Part shown: positions 46,087 to 58,329 of the stretch, in pieces
How positions within the stretch are numbered: position 1 is the first letter of the stretch
Layout: every line of letters begins with the position of its first letter
Assembly (NCBI GenBank): GCA_015680685.1
Contig: MNCI01037715.1
Location: forward strand, 1 to 64,000
DNA length: 64,000 bases
Reading direction: 5' to 3'
Source: Gnetum montanum
Taxonomy: Eukaryota > Streptophyta > Gnetopsida > Gnetales > Gnetaceae
Translations under genes and position numbers: made by a program
The notes under the pieces: generated by a model
What the model was told of the DNA's origin: nothing
The model's database searches: none
The model's input: the letters and a program-made list of their open reading frames with translations, nothing else

Positions 46087-47697
46087 AACTAACTAGAAAC
46101 TCATCCTTGAGTTAAAACAAAAGGAAGCTAGAGTTCCTTACAAAAGTGGGAGGTATAATCAAACTATGACATGACTACTTGACTTTGAATGTCACATTGT
46201 GGTTTGAGTGATATGTTTACAAAATTATCATGCATGGAATGATGGACACATTTGATAACAAAGTAACATAGCTCAATGTAGTCTTCAAGTTCCTAGTGGT
46301 GGTGGCTCCTCCATCAACTTCTTCCCTTTGTTTTTGGGCCTTTAAAATTGGTATCAATTGAGGAGTGCTCAAAGATTCTCTTCTTCTAACTTTGGATCAT
46401 GTATCATCCATTCAAATTCTACAATTTTTGATGGCATCGGTACTTCCCATGCATATGGTAGCTATAGAAACATCTTATTTTCTATAACATACCAACCTGC
46501 GAACTACCACATTCCTTTTCCAAATGTCCTAGCCACCTTTCTCAATTTCTGATAATCAGTCATTCGATGGGCCAATGTTACTACTACATTTTTTTTTGAC
46601 CTTAGTAGCTAGCTTTTATAATTTCTAGTTCAAAGTTTGCAATATGTAATTTTTGTTGTGCGTCTTTCCCACCTGCAAACTTCTTCTCTTACATGGCATA
46701 AATTGCAACTACTTGTTGTTCTAGCTTATTTCCTAGTCTACCTAGTGTTAACATGGCTATATTAGCATATTGAAGGTTTGCTAACCCCATGTACTCTATG
46801 AGATCCTTGATCTACAGGTCCTTATTCTTTACTTTATCCTAGTGGACATGGGCTAAGTTATCTAGAATTGGCTACCATTGTAGTGTTTGTGTTGTACTTG
46901 AATTGATATTGGCCTTGGCCATTTGGATTTCCTTTTTGTTGATTCATTTATGCATGTACACCTAGTCTCTGAAGTATTTCTTAAGCCTTTCATTTTTCTT
47001 AGCCTCATTTTGCCAAGCATTGATTTCAAGTGTGGATTTCTAGTGGATAGTGCAAACTTATTTCATTGACAAGGTTCAATTTTCTCTAGCCAATCTATTC
47101 ATATCTTAGTTGACTCTAATGAACTACTCTCATAGTTGATGAATGCTTTCTTTGAGAACATTTTTCTACTTTTCGATGTCTGTCAACCTTGTCTTATTAG
47201 CAGCAAGTTTCCTATTCTCTTCCTCTAAGGTAGTTATGTCTTTGACATGTGCATGTGTTTATGCCTTTGTCATTGATGTATTCCATATAAATTTCTCCTT
47301 TTCCATTTCTACTTGAATATTTCTTGCTATAATATGCCTTCCTTGTTCCGTTCTAAATGCATCTAACTAGTCCGGGGCTATATATTATGCAAGGTCTTTC
47401 CTTTCTACTTTAAATTTGCTAACTTAGCTTACAACCTTTGCAGTTCATTCTCTACATGCCTTACCCTTGTCTTCACTATGACAAGTTTCTCCTTCGTTGC
47501 AATTAGATTAGACTGAACTATAGTAATATCGCTAGTGATATCAAAGAGATTTTCCATCACTTGTTCTATCTATAGTAATCAATTAAGAAAATCTTCATGT
47601 TCTACTAGAGTCATGAATGTACTAGTTAGCATTTCAACATCTCTGTTTCTAGTAATATCTGCTGGTGGCATACTATGAACATTAAAGGATTCCTTTA
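46087..47697 (-). other. Element F internal 3' region
   Basis: No recognised domain. Minus-strand frames contain scattered lysine/glutamate-rich, possibly coiled-coil pieces and an EVPMPSKIVEFEWMI-like stretch near 46410-46450, so it may be decayed coding sequence of a type I do not recognise. It is cut at 47698 by the LTR of element D. Confidence 0.4.
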
Positions 47698-48573
47698 TGA
47701 TAAAACCAATCTTTGTCATGTACGATATTCTAGTTTTAGCTTAATCACCATTGATACAATGTATTTGGAGCTATGCATCCCTATAAATATCAACACTTAG
47801 ACATATCAACAAATAATCAATTCATTCCACCCTTAGCGAAACTCTTATAGTTTTTTTTCATAGTTAACACTTAGTGATACAGTGAATGCCCACAATGTGG
47901 TGTTGAATAGTTGTATGGAATCTTTATTTGAGTGGGTTGTACTTGGAAAAAATTCATGCATGGTAATAAAGATCAAGATTGTTTTCTACCATTGTAGCAT
48001 CCACCTAGTTGCTTTGTTTTACTTAGTCATTTTCTTTACTTAGCTTAATTTTATGTTTACTTTAGCGTAGTCTTTTAAATTTTTGAAATAATTTACTTTC
48101 TATGTTTACTAGTAAGGCAGAATGAGTATGGCTAGGTTCAAGAATTAAGTGTAATTATTTAGTAACCCAGTAGTGGTTTCACTTGATTCCCTCAATAGTG
48201 AACTCACTTGGTAATCCTAGTAATGATTACATAAGCCTAGGATATGCATGGCAAGCTAGGAATATATGGTCATTGCCATAGTGCTAGAATAGATTTACAT
48301 TTTCTATCATCACTTAGACTTAGATCTTATTCACACTTTTACTATGTTTGCACTTAGGAGTAATATGAGCCCACAACATCAACATATCATATGCCTCACT
48401 TAGAGTTAAACCATACACTTGCACTTCACTAACTCTACGTGGGAAGACAATGATCATGAACCAGCTATTAGCTACTAGCATACTTACATTATCCATCCAT
48501 GAATTATGTTCTAGTCATGAAAATGCACTCATGATTTGTATGGTGGAGTGTTTGGATACCCCACTGCTCATCA
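47698..48573 (+). repeat. Element D 5' LTR (876 bp)
   Basis: Starts TGATAAAACCAATC and ends CTGCTCATCA. TATA-like CCTATAAATATC near 47790. The primer site after it reads TGTTATTGTTGTTAGGGAT (48575-48593), a decayed tRNA-Asp type. Confidence 0.82.
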
Positions 48574-48723
48574 TTGTTATTGTTGTTAGGGATATGTCAA
48601 TGTTTGCTTAGTATTTGATTCCATAGAATTATTTATATGTAAAATCATAAATTTTATCTTTCATATTTTTAATCAATAATTTAATACATACACATACACA
48701 CTTAAGAGCATCAAACATAAAAC

Positions 48724-49896
48724 ATGGCTTCTACACTTAAGGAAAATTCATCACCTACTAAAGAAACTTAAAAGAGTCATGACAAAAGATATGATGAAGA
48801 ATATTGTAGTGTGCCTATGCAAACTAGAATTTCAAATGCTTGTACAAAATTATATTATCTTAATTTCACATTCACCTTCCATTACAATGAATAGCTGAGG
48901 TGGAGAGATTTGTAGGGCAACATGGTTTTGCCCCCTGAACATTCAACACCATCCATGTTTAAGGCAACCTTAATGAGGTTGAACCTTGGCCATGCACAAG
49001 AAAGATATCATGTTACTATAAACATGACCAAGCCATATCAACCCATAGAAGCATAAATGAAAAGGGATTCTACATGAAGCTAAGACATCAAAATAACAAA
49101 GAAAAGAAAATAACCCATAATGTTATCATGGAGGAAATCAATGATGATGCATTCATAATGGAAAAAGTCCACCAACACCATGAATCCCATTCATGGATGC
49201 CTATCATTCATCTAGAAGAACATGTGAAAGTACAATTGCACTTGGCCCTTATAGAAACAACTAGGAGAGATGCAGTAGACTCCAAGTGTAGGTAGAGCTC
49301 AAGGCCTAGAGCTACTGTACAACCATAAGAGAATGAATCATGGACCCACCAAAGGAGAATCAACTTGCACCATTCTCCAACTACTTTCTCTTCCTTCTCA
49401 TCATCATCAATGGAATCTAACAAGAGGGAATAGAGACCTAGCAACTATGATAGAGAAAGATGTAGGGATCATGAGAGGCAAGAATATCAAAGAAGGTATC
49501 CTAATGAAGAGGAAGATGATTATGAAAAATAAAGAGATAGAATAAAGCATGAATAAAGGGAATGACACTATGAGCATCAAAGGGATCATAACTACAACTG
49601 AGCCTATGAACCTGACAATCATGAGGAACCCCTATTGACCACTCGTAGTATGATTAACATCATAGAAGCAATGTATATTCCTACTAGACATGTAAGCAAT
49701 AGTCACATCAAGTGATTGGATATGAATGATATTCCCAAATTTGAAGGTGAATATAATGTAGATCCACAACATCATCTTCAAGCATTCCACAATGCATGTT
49801 CCCTTAAAAACATTGAGAGTGATTGGCAAAAGTGAAAGCTATTTTTGAGAATCTGCATGAAGAAATTAAAGAGCTAGTATGGATCCTTAGAACCAG
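48724..49896 (+). pseudogene. Element D gag (cut by element E)
   Basis: Starts MASTLKENSSPTKET at 48724. It shows LRWRDL, NMVLPPEHSTPSMFKATL near 48930 and the gag domain near 49640-49890 (TRSMINIIEAMYIPTRHV and FEGEYNVDPQHHLQAF-like). Many stops. It ends where the element E LTR starts at 49897. Confidence 0.75.
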
Positions 49897-50751
49897 TGAT
49901 GAAAAATATTTGGCCTAGCTTTGATATTAGATTCCCAATATTGGGACCCAAGAAGTAATGTCAAATATCCAATATCATGGGGTGTGTGCCTACCTATAAA
50001 TATACTACTTGGGCACACATTTTGAAGAATTTTTTGTCATAGCATAGTAGAGCTCTTACAATTTCTTTTCTCTAGACTTAAAATATTTTCTAGAGTGTCT
50101 GTAATAGAAATCATTGAGTGTATGGATCTTTATTTAAGCACTGTTGTACTTGAGCATAGTAGTGTGTGTGGCAATAAAGATGAGATTTATGATCAAACCT
50201 TATAGCACCTTGGCTAGCTTAAATATTTTATTCATGCATTTAATATTCTGTGTAATTTCTTTTAATTCTTCCAAGTAATTAATCTAAGTTAAGCTAGCTA
50301 AATTAAATAGCAATTAATTAAGCACATAAGTACGACTACTTCAAGTATGCGCATGATGCTTGGTAATCCTATTAACACTTAACATTTGGTAACCCAGCAG
50401 CGTTATATGTGTTTAGGATGTGCACGAAAAGTGGATCTAGATACTTATGTTAGGATAGTTAGTTATGAATTAGCAATTAGCTTAGTTAAAGTGGTTCATA
50501 AATTGAGTTTCAACTTGTTGTTAATTATAGACAAATAAAATATAAAATAATAAAAATCATGTGCCTCAATTACACTTTACCATAAAACTAAGCTTCACAA
50601 GTGTAATTGGAAAGGCAACAATAATTATAATTAGATTTCATGTCCTAGAACCAGTGTACGTAGGAACTTAAGGTCTACAGAATTCAATTGGATCACGCAT
50701 GAATGTTTGCGATTTATATGGTTTGGTGTAGGGGTATCTCGTCACTCATCA
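49897..50751 (+). repeat. Element E 5' LTR (855 bp)
   Basis: Starts TGATGAAAAATATTTGG and ends CACTCATCA. Its first 150 bases align with the element A LTR at 30223. TATA-like CCTATAAATATA near 49994. GATATT/AATATC palindromes near the start. Confidence 0.85.
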
Positions 50752-50752
50752 T

Positions 50753-50770
50753 TGGTGCTATTGCCAGTGA
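50753..50770 (+). promoter_or_regulatory. Element E primer binding site (tRNA-Asp type)
   Basis: TGGTGCTATTGCCAGTGAT follows the LTR end by one base and matches the Athila tRNA-Asp site apart from transitions and one further change. Confidence 0.72.
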
Positions 50771-50915
50771 TCTTCAGTTTATTATGTGCACTATCTAGGA
50801 CTTAGTGAAAAATTATTCAAGATCATTGGAATGGACCCTAAAGTCATATCATATATTAAAATAACTACAATAATTTTAAGAAGCACACTACATTTCTTAT
50901 TTTCTAACACAAGAT

Positions 50916-52620
50916 GTTTTCTTCTCATATTTTCCCAAGTTTGATGAAGTAAATCACTAGGTTCCCCAATAATACAAAGTAGTATATGGTATATGCTCAT
51001 CTTGATGAATATGTACCCAATTTCACCTTCATCCTACACTAGGATGAACTACTATGATGGTGAGATATGGAGGGCAACATTGTGTTGCCACCTAATCAAT
51101 CCATTCATGCAATGCTACAAAAAACTCTTATGTGGTTGGGCATCTAGGGGCTTTATGATGAATATGTTGTGTAAGATAGTGATGCTAGGGATTATCATCT
51201 CATTGATGCACAACATCTAAGGGATCAATAGCTAGAGTAGCATTATGAATCTGTGAAGGGAAAGTGGCCCAATGATTCTCCATTCCTAATGAACCAAAGA
51301 GATGGTGAAGAACCCTTATTTTTGGGTTTTTCATTCAGAGATATTCCTCTCTTTGACTTTAGTGAAGGAGGTAAAAACTAGAACTTGTAGTCCATGATCC
51401 ATAATCCTAGCTCTAGCAAGAACGGATCCCATAACCAAGGGGGATCTAAGGAGGCAAGTCATGGAAGCGATGCAAGTAAGTAGCAAGATCATGACTACGG
51501 CCACTGATGAGGGGGTGGAAGGCATTGTGATGATGCTAGTCCTCCCTCCTCTTCACCTTCATCACCTTCTTCTTCCTCTTCTAACTTTGAGTGCAACTAT
51601 AGGAGGTGTGATCATGATGGAGGTGATCGATGAAACCAAGATGATCATAGGGATCATCGGGCAAGTCAAGACACAAGCCATGATCATTCAAGAGAGGCCC
51701 ATCACCATGAAAAAAGGGATAGTAGAGGGCATCATAGCCACTAGAATCATGGCCTCAATCAGCCTTTGCCCGCTACCTGAAGCATGCTAAACATTGCAGA
51801 GGTATCGAGAATTCCTACAAGGTACATTAAAGATAGTTAGATCAAGAGGCTATACATGAACAATATCTCTAGGTTTGAAGGGGGATATAACTCAGATCCA
51901 CAAGACCATCTTTAGGAATTCTACGATGCTTGTGCCTTGCAAAATATATAAAATAACTAGCAAAAGCTTAAGTTTTTTCCCATGACACTCATTAAAGAAG
52001 AAGAAAGTTGGTGCCAATTCTTAAAATTGGAATCCATCACATGATGGAGTACAATGCTCGAACTATTCAACGACAAATATCATATGTACTCCCAAGTGTT
52101 CAACTTGAGGAGGTAGAACCAAGGATGGAAACAAGGGACACATGAACCCTTAGATGCCACAATGGGCCAATACTATTCTCTATTACACAAATGACCTAGC
52201 CATGGTTATTCTCAATAGGTGCAACCTTTTCATATCATAGATGGGCTCCAATAAAAAATGAGGACAACTCTTGGAGTCTATGCCCAAGGGTGATTGATAG
52301 AATTAAGAGCCCATCAGATCCAATTGTTGATCGATCAAGTAGCCAAAGAAGAAGGAGAGTTAAGNTGAATGTACCAATCAAAGTGGTAAGGGCAAGATTA
52401 TTGTAGGAGAGGAATTTGCAAAAACTGAATCAAATGATGATGGTTGGTGTCAGATATGCCAATATGAACATCCTAAGGGATGTTTTCCCATAATGTCACA
52501 CTTACAAGAGTCTAGGGCGTATGCTCTAAATCCACAACTAGTAAAAAGACAAGCACCCAAAATATTTTTTTTATCCTCAAGGCAATCCCAAGTAGCTCTA
52601 TCAACAAAAATAGTATTATC
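50916..52620 (+). pseudogene. Element E gag
   Basis: Starts near the ATG at 50916. Blocks in order: DEYVPNFTFILH near 51005, NIVLPPNQSIHAMLQKTL near 51070, a serine-rich stretch near 51540-51600, gag domain at 51790-52330 (SMLNIAEVSRIPTRYI, RFEGGYNSDPQ), and a zinc knuckle at 52448-52483 (C-Q-I-C, then Y-E-H-P-K-G-C). An undetermined base at 52365 marks a spot where ~290 bp present in element A are missing. Stops are frequent. Confidence 0.8.
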
Positions 52621-53200
52621 CAAGTGAAACTCCACCATAACTGTATGAGCAATATCAATAGTGGCAGCAACCACAATCATGGGTGTTATGACCACCAAGG
52701 TAGCAATACCCTTATAAACAATATGATCCATATGGGTATTACATTTAGCAACCCCTATCTCCATGTAACTCTTCTAGTCATGTTTCTTTTTTCCAACATT
52801 ACTACTACCCTCTCGAATATTATTGAACTCATTCTCCACATTCAAGAAGGGATGAAACTTTTATCCTTATCCTCCTCTTGTTCCTACACCTATTCCTCCA
52901 CCCTCAACATAGCTATTTCTTGCTCCATCTATGGAGAGTGAACTTCTAGCCCAACCATAGCAACACAATGCTACCAAGGTTGTCAATCTACAACTAATTC
53001 ATCAACTAAGTGGTTTGGACACTAGATCATGAAAAAGACTTTTTTTTAACCCGAAAGCCCTGCTAAACCCTCACATACACTTGTGGTTGGCAATCCTACT
53101 TCTCCATCTCCCTCTGCATCTAATTCCTTTGAGCCCCATTCAAATCAAATACTACCCAAAATTCATACTCTTATGCTCATTCATGCCATATCTGATTTGA
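52621..53200 (+). pseudogene. Element E gag C-terminal, low-complexity part
   Basis: Proline/tyrosine/serine-rich, no domain; corresponds to 18620-19300 of M and 24110-24700 of A by position and by shared SLLGW/NPTTPP-like pieces. Several frame changes. Confidence 0.5.
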
Positions 53201-53640
53201 TCTGAGTTGGCAACCTTCCTAGGAAATTAGCTAATCCTAGAAGTCCTCTTATTTTTTTACAATTTGTTGGGAATGAACCATGTAAATTTCTTCTTGATTC
53301 AGGTTTTGGTGTGACCTTGATTTCTCATGAGATTTATACTTTTTGGAACCTTCTACCCCTCAAGAAGAGAAATATTTGATTGGAATTGGTAGACCAGTCC
53401 ATTACTATTCCATTAGAACTAGTAGAAGACATTGTGACCACTATTTGTGGGTGGTCTTTTCCTATTGATTTCTTAGTAATCAAGGTTGAGAACTGTAAAG
53501 GGGACTTCCCAATCATTATAAGAAGGACATGGCTAATCACTATTGATGCAAAAATTGACATTAGAGATATTTCCCTAGAGATATCTAAGGAAAATGTATT
53601 TAGAAAGATTAAGAAGAAGTGAGTTCCATGCACCACATAT
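53200..53640 (+). pseudogene. Element E aspartic protease (best preserved)
   Basis: CKFLLDSGFGVTLISHEIY near 53280-53330 keeps the DSG catalytic triad (53298-53306), unlike M and A. The frame 53380-53622 continues with LVDQSITIPLELVEDIV and ICGWSFPIDFLVIKVENC and ends at a stop at 53620. One stop near 53378 splits the domain. It would act in polyprotein cutting. Confidence 0.8.
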
Positions 53641-53819
53641 AGCGATACAGGGTGCAATTTCATGTAGAAACTTTGGTATGTGAAATGACCATTTATTTCC
53701 ACATGTAGGTAGTGTACACATGAAGTAGATATTCAAAGGTATCTATACATAGCGGCCACAAAATAAGGAGGTACCTAGAGGCTGACTGTTGATCCTAAAA
53801 GTAGCACAATGTGCATGGA

Positions 53820-54190
53820 ACCTACTAAGAGCCTAACATGTGCTTATGTTATAGGCATGGATGAACTAGAGCAAGTTCATCACTAACTCTCTAATAATCC
53901 AAATGATGATACATATTGAATAGAGTTGAAAATTCCTAAAAATTTTAAGCAAGAGTCCCTTGAGTTAAAACTCTACATGCCAGCATGGAATATTCACTCT
54001 TAAAAATGGGAAGTTGGTAATAATCAACTAAATCTTGCTCTAGAATAGAAAAAAATGTTGTTGAATGTGATTAATAAATGGTCAATAGCCTTTTCTTGAT
54101 CATATCCTAAACTCAGAAGGATTGATCTTGGGATATGCTAGCATTGTATCTACATTGATCCAACCATGAAGCCAAAAAGCAACTACAAAG
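53820..54190 (+). pseudogene. Element E protease-RT linker
   Basis: Same block as in A and M (TCAYVIGMDE, then a GIEL-type KIPKNFKQESLEL stretch) with more stops. It leads directly into the RT frame. Confidence 0.65.
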
Positions 54191-54194
54191 GAAA

Positions 54195-54750
54195 TTGAAC
54201 TCCAAATTGAAGCAAATCGTCAAAGAGGAAATTGAACAACTCCTTAAGGTAAGGTTTATCTATTCTATTGTGGATAGTGAGTGGATTAGTCCTCTTGTAA
54301 TTATTCCAAAGAAAGGTGGCAAGTGGTGGGTCTACATCGATTTTCGACTATTGAATATGGCAACATTCAAGGATTATTTTCTATTTTCATTCATTAATTA
54401 GGTGTTGGACACCATATATGGGCATTACTATTATAGTTTTTTAGATGGTTATAATGGATATAACCAAATCCAGATTGTGTTAGAGGACCAAGACAAAACA
54501 ATATTCACAAGTCCCTAGGGAACCTTTGCATATCACAAAATGCCTTTTGGTCTAGGCAATGCTCTTGCCACTTTCCAACACCTAGTCTTAAGCATCTTTC
54601 AGCAACAAATTGATAGTAGAGTGAAAGTCTTTATGGATGAATTCTCCACTTATGATGCTACATTTGAGCAAGCCTTGGACCACCTTGAGAAAGTACTAAA
54701 AAGATGTGTGAAAATAAACCTGTGGCTCAATTAACAAAAGAGTCATGTAA
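54195..54750 (+). pseudogene. Element E reverse transcriptase
   Basis: Frame 54195-54401 holds KQIVKEEIEQLLKVRFIYSIV, EWISPLVIIPKKGGKWW and IDFRLLNMATF. After stops, MPFGLGNALATFQ starts the frame at 54540-54734. The catalytic box reads FMDEF near 54629-54640: the second aspartate of FMDD is now glutamate. The copy is inactive. Confidence 0.82.
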
Positions 54751-54769
54751 TGGTCTAAGAGGGTATTGC

Positions 54770-55440
54770 ATTGGGGTATAGAATCTCACAAGAAATGATT
54801 GAGATTAATCTTGAAAAAATAAAGTTCATCTAAAGAATTACCAATCAACATGAAACTATAAAAGATGTTTGGTCATTTGTTGGACATACTAGCTACTACC
54901 AACAATTCATAGAGAATTTTTCTAAGATCACAAAATTGTTGGTTAAGCTAACAAATAAAGATGCTCCATTTGTTTAGACCAAGAAATGTGATAAAGAATT
55001 CAAAAAGTTGAAAGAGAAAATTCTAGAAACTCTAATTCTATAGGCCCCCAACTAGTCCAAACCATTTCACGTTATGAAAGATGCATCAAACTATGCCTTG
55101 GGGATTGTGATTACATAGTTGGATGATAAGAACCATCCATATTACATCCATTGTGCAAGCTTAAGCATTGTGGGTGCACAATTGAACTACACCACCATAG
55201 AAAAAGAATTGATGGAAGTGGTGTTTTCTCTAGAGATGTTTAGGCACTATGTGCTCGGATATAAAATATTTGTGCATACTAACCACCATGTAATTCACTT
55301 CCTAATGAATAAGCTAATGGAAAGCTCCCATGTCATACGATGGCTAGTGATCTTATAGGAGTTTGATCTTACGATGGTATATAGAAAGAGAACTGAGAAT
55401 GTGATCACTAACCACTTATCTCAGTTGCAATGAAACAACA
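54770..55440 (+). pseudogene. Element E RNase H
   Basis: Thumb/connection near 54880-55000 (SFVGHTSYYQQFIENF), then PFHVMKDASNYALGIV near 55065 and the frame 55119-55358 with AQLNYTTIEKELMEVVFSLEMF and IFVHTNHHVI. Order is as in M and A. Confidence 0.78.
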
Positions 55441-56280
55441 AATAGGAGGAACGCCCATTATCATATCTATTTCCTTATGAAATTCTCTTTGCCAAGGCTA
55501 TAATTGAATAATTTCTGACTGAGCCTAAATGGTACAATGGCATTCTCACCTATCTTCTCACTCAAGAGATGCCACAAAGGTTAGATCACCACAAGAAACA
55601 ATAGTTTCTTCACTAGGTGAAAAGCTTCATGGAGATCAACGGACACCTCTACAAGGTGTGCATCAATGGCCTAGTTCGTTGGTATGTCCCTGATGCTAAT
55701 CAACTATGCATTCTCTAGAATGATCATGAGAGTTATTATGGGGGCCACTATTCTTGGAGATACATGGCCATTAAAATCTTAATGGTAGAATATTATTGGC
55801 CAACAATTTTTAGGGATGCTTACCAATTTTTTCACTCTTGTGAATGCTACCAATGAGATGGTGGAATGATTGCTCAAATGGAGGGACCTTCGCAGTGTAC
55901 TCAACCACTAGAATTCTTTGACATCTAGGGCATTGACTTCATGGGTTCCATTGTGCTCATGTCAAATGAAAAGACATACATCATAGTCATTGTTTACTAT
56001 TATATGAAATGGGTAGAAGTAGCAGCCTTCACCGACTATACATCTTCTATTGCTACTCAGTTTATATAAAAAAATGTTGTAAAAAGGTTTGGTGTGCCAC
56101 ATGCATTAATTTTTGATAATGGAACCCACTTTATAGGCACTACCTTTTGAATGCTTATGTAATGCTTTGGAGTTGAATATAAACTAACAACATCCTACCA
56201 CCCCCATGCTAATGGCCAAGCTGAGGTTACCAATAGGGAATCACAAAGATCCTAATGAGAACTATTAGAAAATATTTGAG
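55440..56280 (+). pseudogene. Element E integrase (3' end lost)
   Basis: FMEINGHLYKVCINGLV near 55630, GGHYSWRYMAIKIL near 55740, CECYQ (zinc block, one cysteine changed) near 55840, GIDFMGSI near 55930, YMKWVEVAAF near 56010, ALIFDNGTHF near 56105 and YHPHANGQAEVTNRE near 56200. It breaks off near 56285. The 3' LTR of E is not present in this window next to it. Confidence 0.82.
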
Positions 56281-56289
56281 AGGAGGCTC

Positions 56290-56399
56290 CTATAATATTC
56301 TCCATGGTCCCTTTATTTATCTTTTCTAGGTTTAGAGGAGGTCCTAAGCCTTAAAACCCTCCTTGATCTAGGACTCACTCCATATCCTCTAGAATTGTT
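56290..56399. other. Junction sequence
   Basis: Unrelated to pol of A or M. I see nothing recognisable. Confidence 0.35.
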
Positions 56400-56903
56400 T
56401 CCACTAGTTGAATATAGTCCTTGCATGTAGTATGGGTTGAAATGAACATATAAAACCCATACTACAATATATACATACTGAAGGGAATTGGAGTGAACAA
56501 TGTACTAGTCGCACTCATTCCACCAATGAAAATGTAAATATTAACTAAGTACATGAAAAGTAAATCTAATCTAAGTCAAAGTGCTACAATGAATAAGAAT
56601 CAATCTTGATCTTATTGTTGTTCATGGAATGTGTCCGGGTACAATACCACTTGAATAAGACATCATAAAATTGACTCAGATCCACCCTACGAGCACTCAC
56701 TGACTGTTCTCTAAGACTATGAAATAAAATTGCAAGAGTTTAGCTACTTTATTGAGAAAAGAATTGCATGGGATGAATCATGCACCCAAGTGTTGTATTT
56801 AGAAGTAGGCACACATTTTGCAATATCAAATATCCTATAATGTAGCTTGCGATCCAATATTAGGGCTCTAATATTAGGGCCTAAGAAAAATATAATGCAT
56901 CAT
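56400..56903 (-). repeat. Athila-like LTR fragment, minus strand
   Basis: On the minus strand it begins TGATGCATTATATTTTTC at 56903, has paired AATATTAG/GATATTTGATATT palindromes, a decayed TATA region near 56800, an AATAAGATCAAGATTGATTC block shared with C, D and F LTRs, and ends within the middle of the LTR. The part that should hold the LTR end is missing. Confidence 0.65.
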
Positions 56904-57670
56904 CTATGCATTTAATATATTTGTCAACTTTACCATTGTAGCATAACAATGATGTGTAGATGCATAACCTACATAAATCATGATGTGATACCATATAAAG
57001 ATTTTTGATATTATGATTACTAGTTCCAAGGAAGAAATAAAAATGATTATGTAGATCTTAATAATAGAAACCATGGTTTAAATTATAATACACTGTGAGA
57101 TTTATAATGTCATGGTGTTAAGTAAACTTGCACTATGAAAGATTATGAAAGCAAATGTAAAATAGAGCTTTTTGTGTTTGCCTAGCTCACTTTACCTCCA
57201 TATCAGGTTGTATAAAAAGTAAATATATAAATAGTTTTGGGAAAATTATCATATTGATCAAGTGGATAGACAAAATGAATAATTAGATAAAATTGTTTAA
57301 CATAAATAGTGTAACTAATATTAACAAATTGTTAATTAAAATGTGTCAAATTTTCTAATTCACATTATTACATGATATCAACCTTATTTAAAATGTTGAG
57401 CTTGATACAACTCATCAAACACCTAACATATAAAAGCTTCACATGCCTTCCTTTTTGACATGTCCTGTGCCTTGCTAATTTCACTCTGTTTAGCCAATTC
57501 CACTCAAAGTTTGCATCAAATTTCTATTCACAAAAATAGCAAAGCATAGTGGTAGCAATAATCATTGATTATCATGATGCTTCTTTTTGTATGATTACTG
57601 CTATTCTTTTATTTTTTAAAATAATTTTCTTTGTTTATCATTTGTATCTACATTTTGTTTTAATGTAGTT
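56904..57670. other. AT-rich sequence without recognised content
   Basis: No gene or element seen on either strand. Confidence 0.4.
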
Positions 57671-57676
57671 TTTTCT

Positions 57677-58320
57677 ATGATGTCAAGTTTATAGATGGAT
57701 GCTTTGTGTGTTTTTATTTTTAATAAATCTACATTTTATTATTAGTAAAAAATAGAATGAGGAGTAGGATGATCAAATAGTCTCATTAATATTTATTATT
57801 TTACAGATTTAGATTTCTTTTTCTAATTTTCATTATGAATAGTAAGAAAGATTTTGGAGGTTGTGTTCTTGTCAATATTTATTTTGTTCAATTTTAATTT
57901 TAATTTTTATCATGAATAGTAAGAGAGGTTTTATAGGCTATCATGCTCAATTTTACATGATTTCATTCTATGATGTTGTATTGTAGATGATGCTTTTTGT
58001 GCTTCTATTTTTTTCAAAATTTTTATCATATTCTAGGTAAAAGATGGAGCTAGGAGTAGGGTGATCGAGTTTATATCATTAATATTTGCTAATTTCTAAA
58101 TTTAGTATTATTTTTGGATTTTGATCATGGACATTAAAAGAGGCTATAAAGGCTACTGCGTTGAATTTTAGCTTCTCTCATTTATATTTTAGGTTGTTTT
58201 ATTCTAAGATATTGTGTTGTAGATGGATACTTTTTGTGCTTTTATTTTTTTTTTTCTAAATCTATATGTGAAAAACAAAGCTAAGAGTAGGGAGAGCTAG
58301 TTCTTCTTATTACAAATTTA
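57677..58320. repeat. Long tandem repeat 1, about three units of 240-295 bp
   Basis: Units start near 57677, 57971 and 58208. Each has TGTAGATGGATGCTTTTTGTG, a T-rich run, AAAAA(T/G)A(T/G)A(A/G)(A/C)-GAGGAGTAGG-GTGATC, and a CATGAATAGTAAGAGAGG-like core in the first two. Very AT-rich. No coding sequence. Confidence 0.7.
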
Positions 58321-58329
58321 TTGCTTTAC

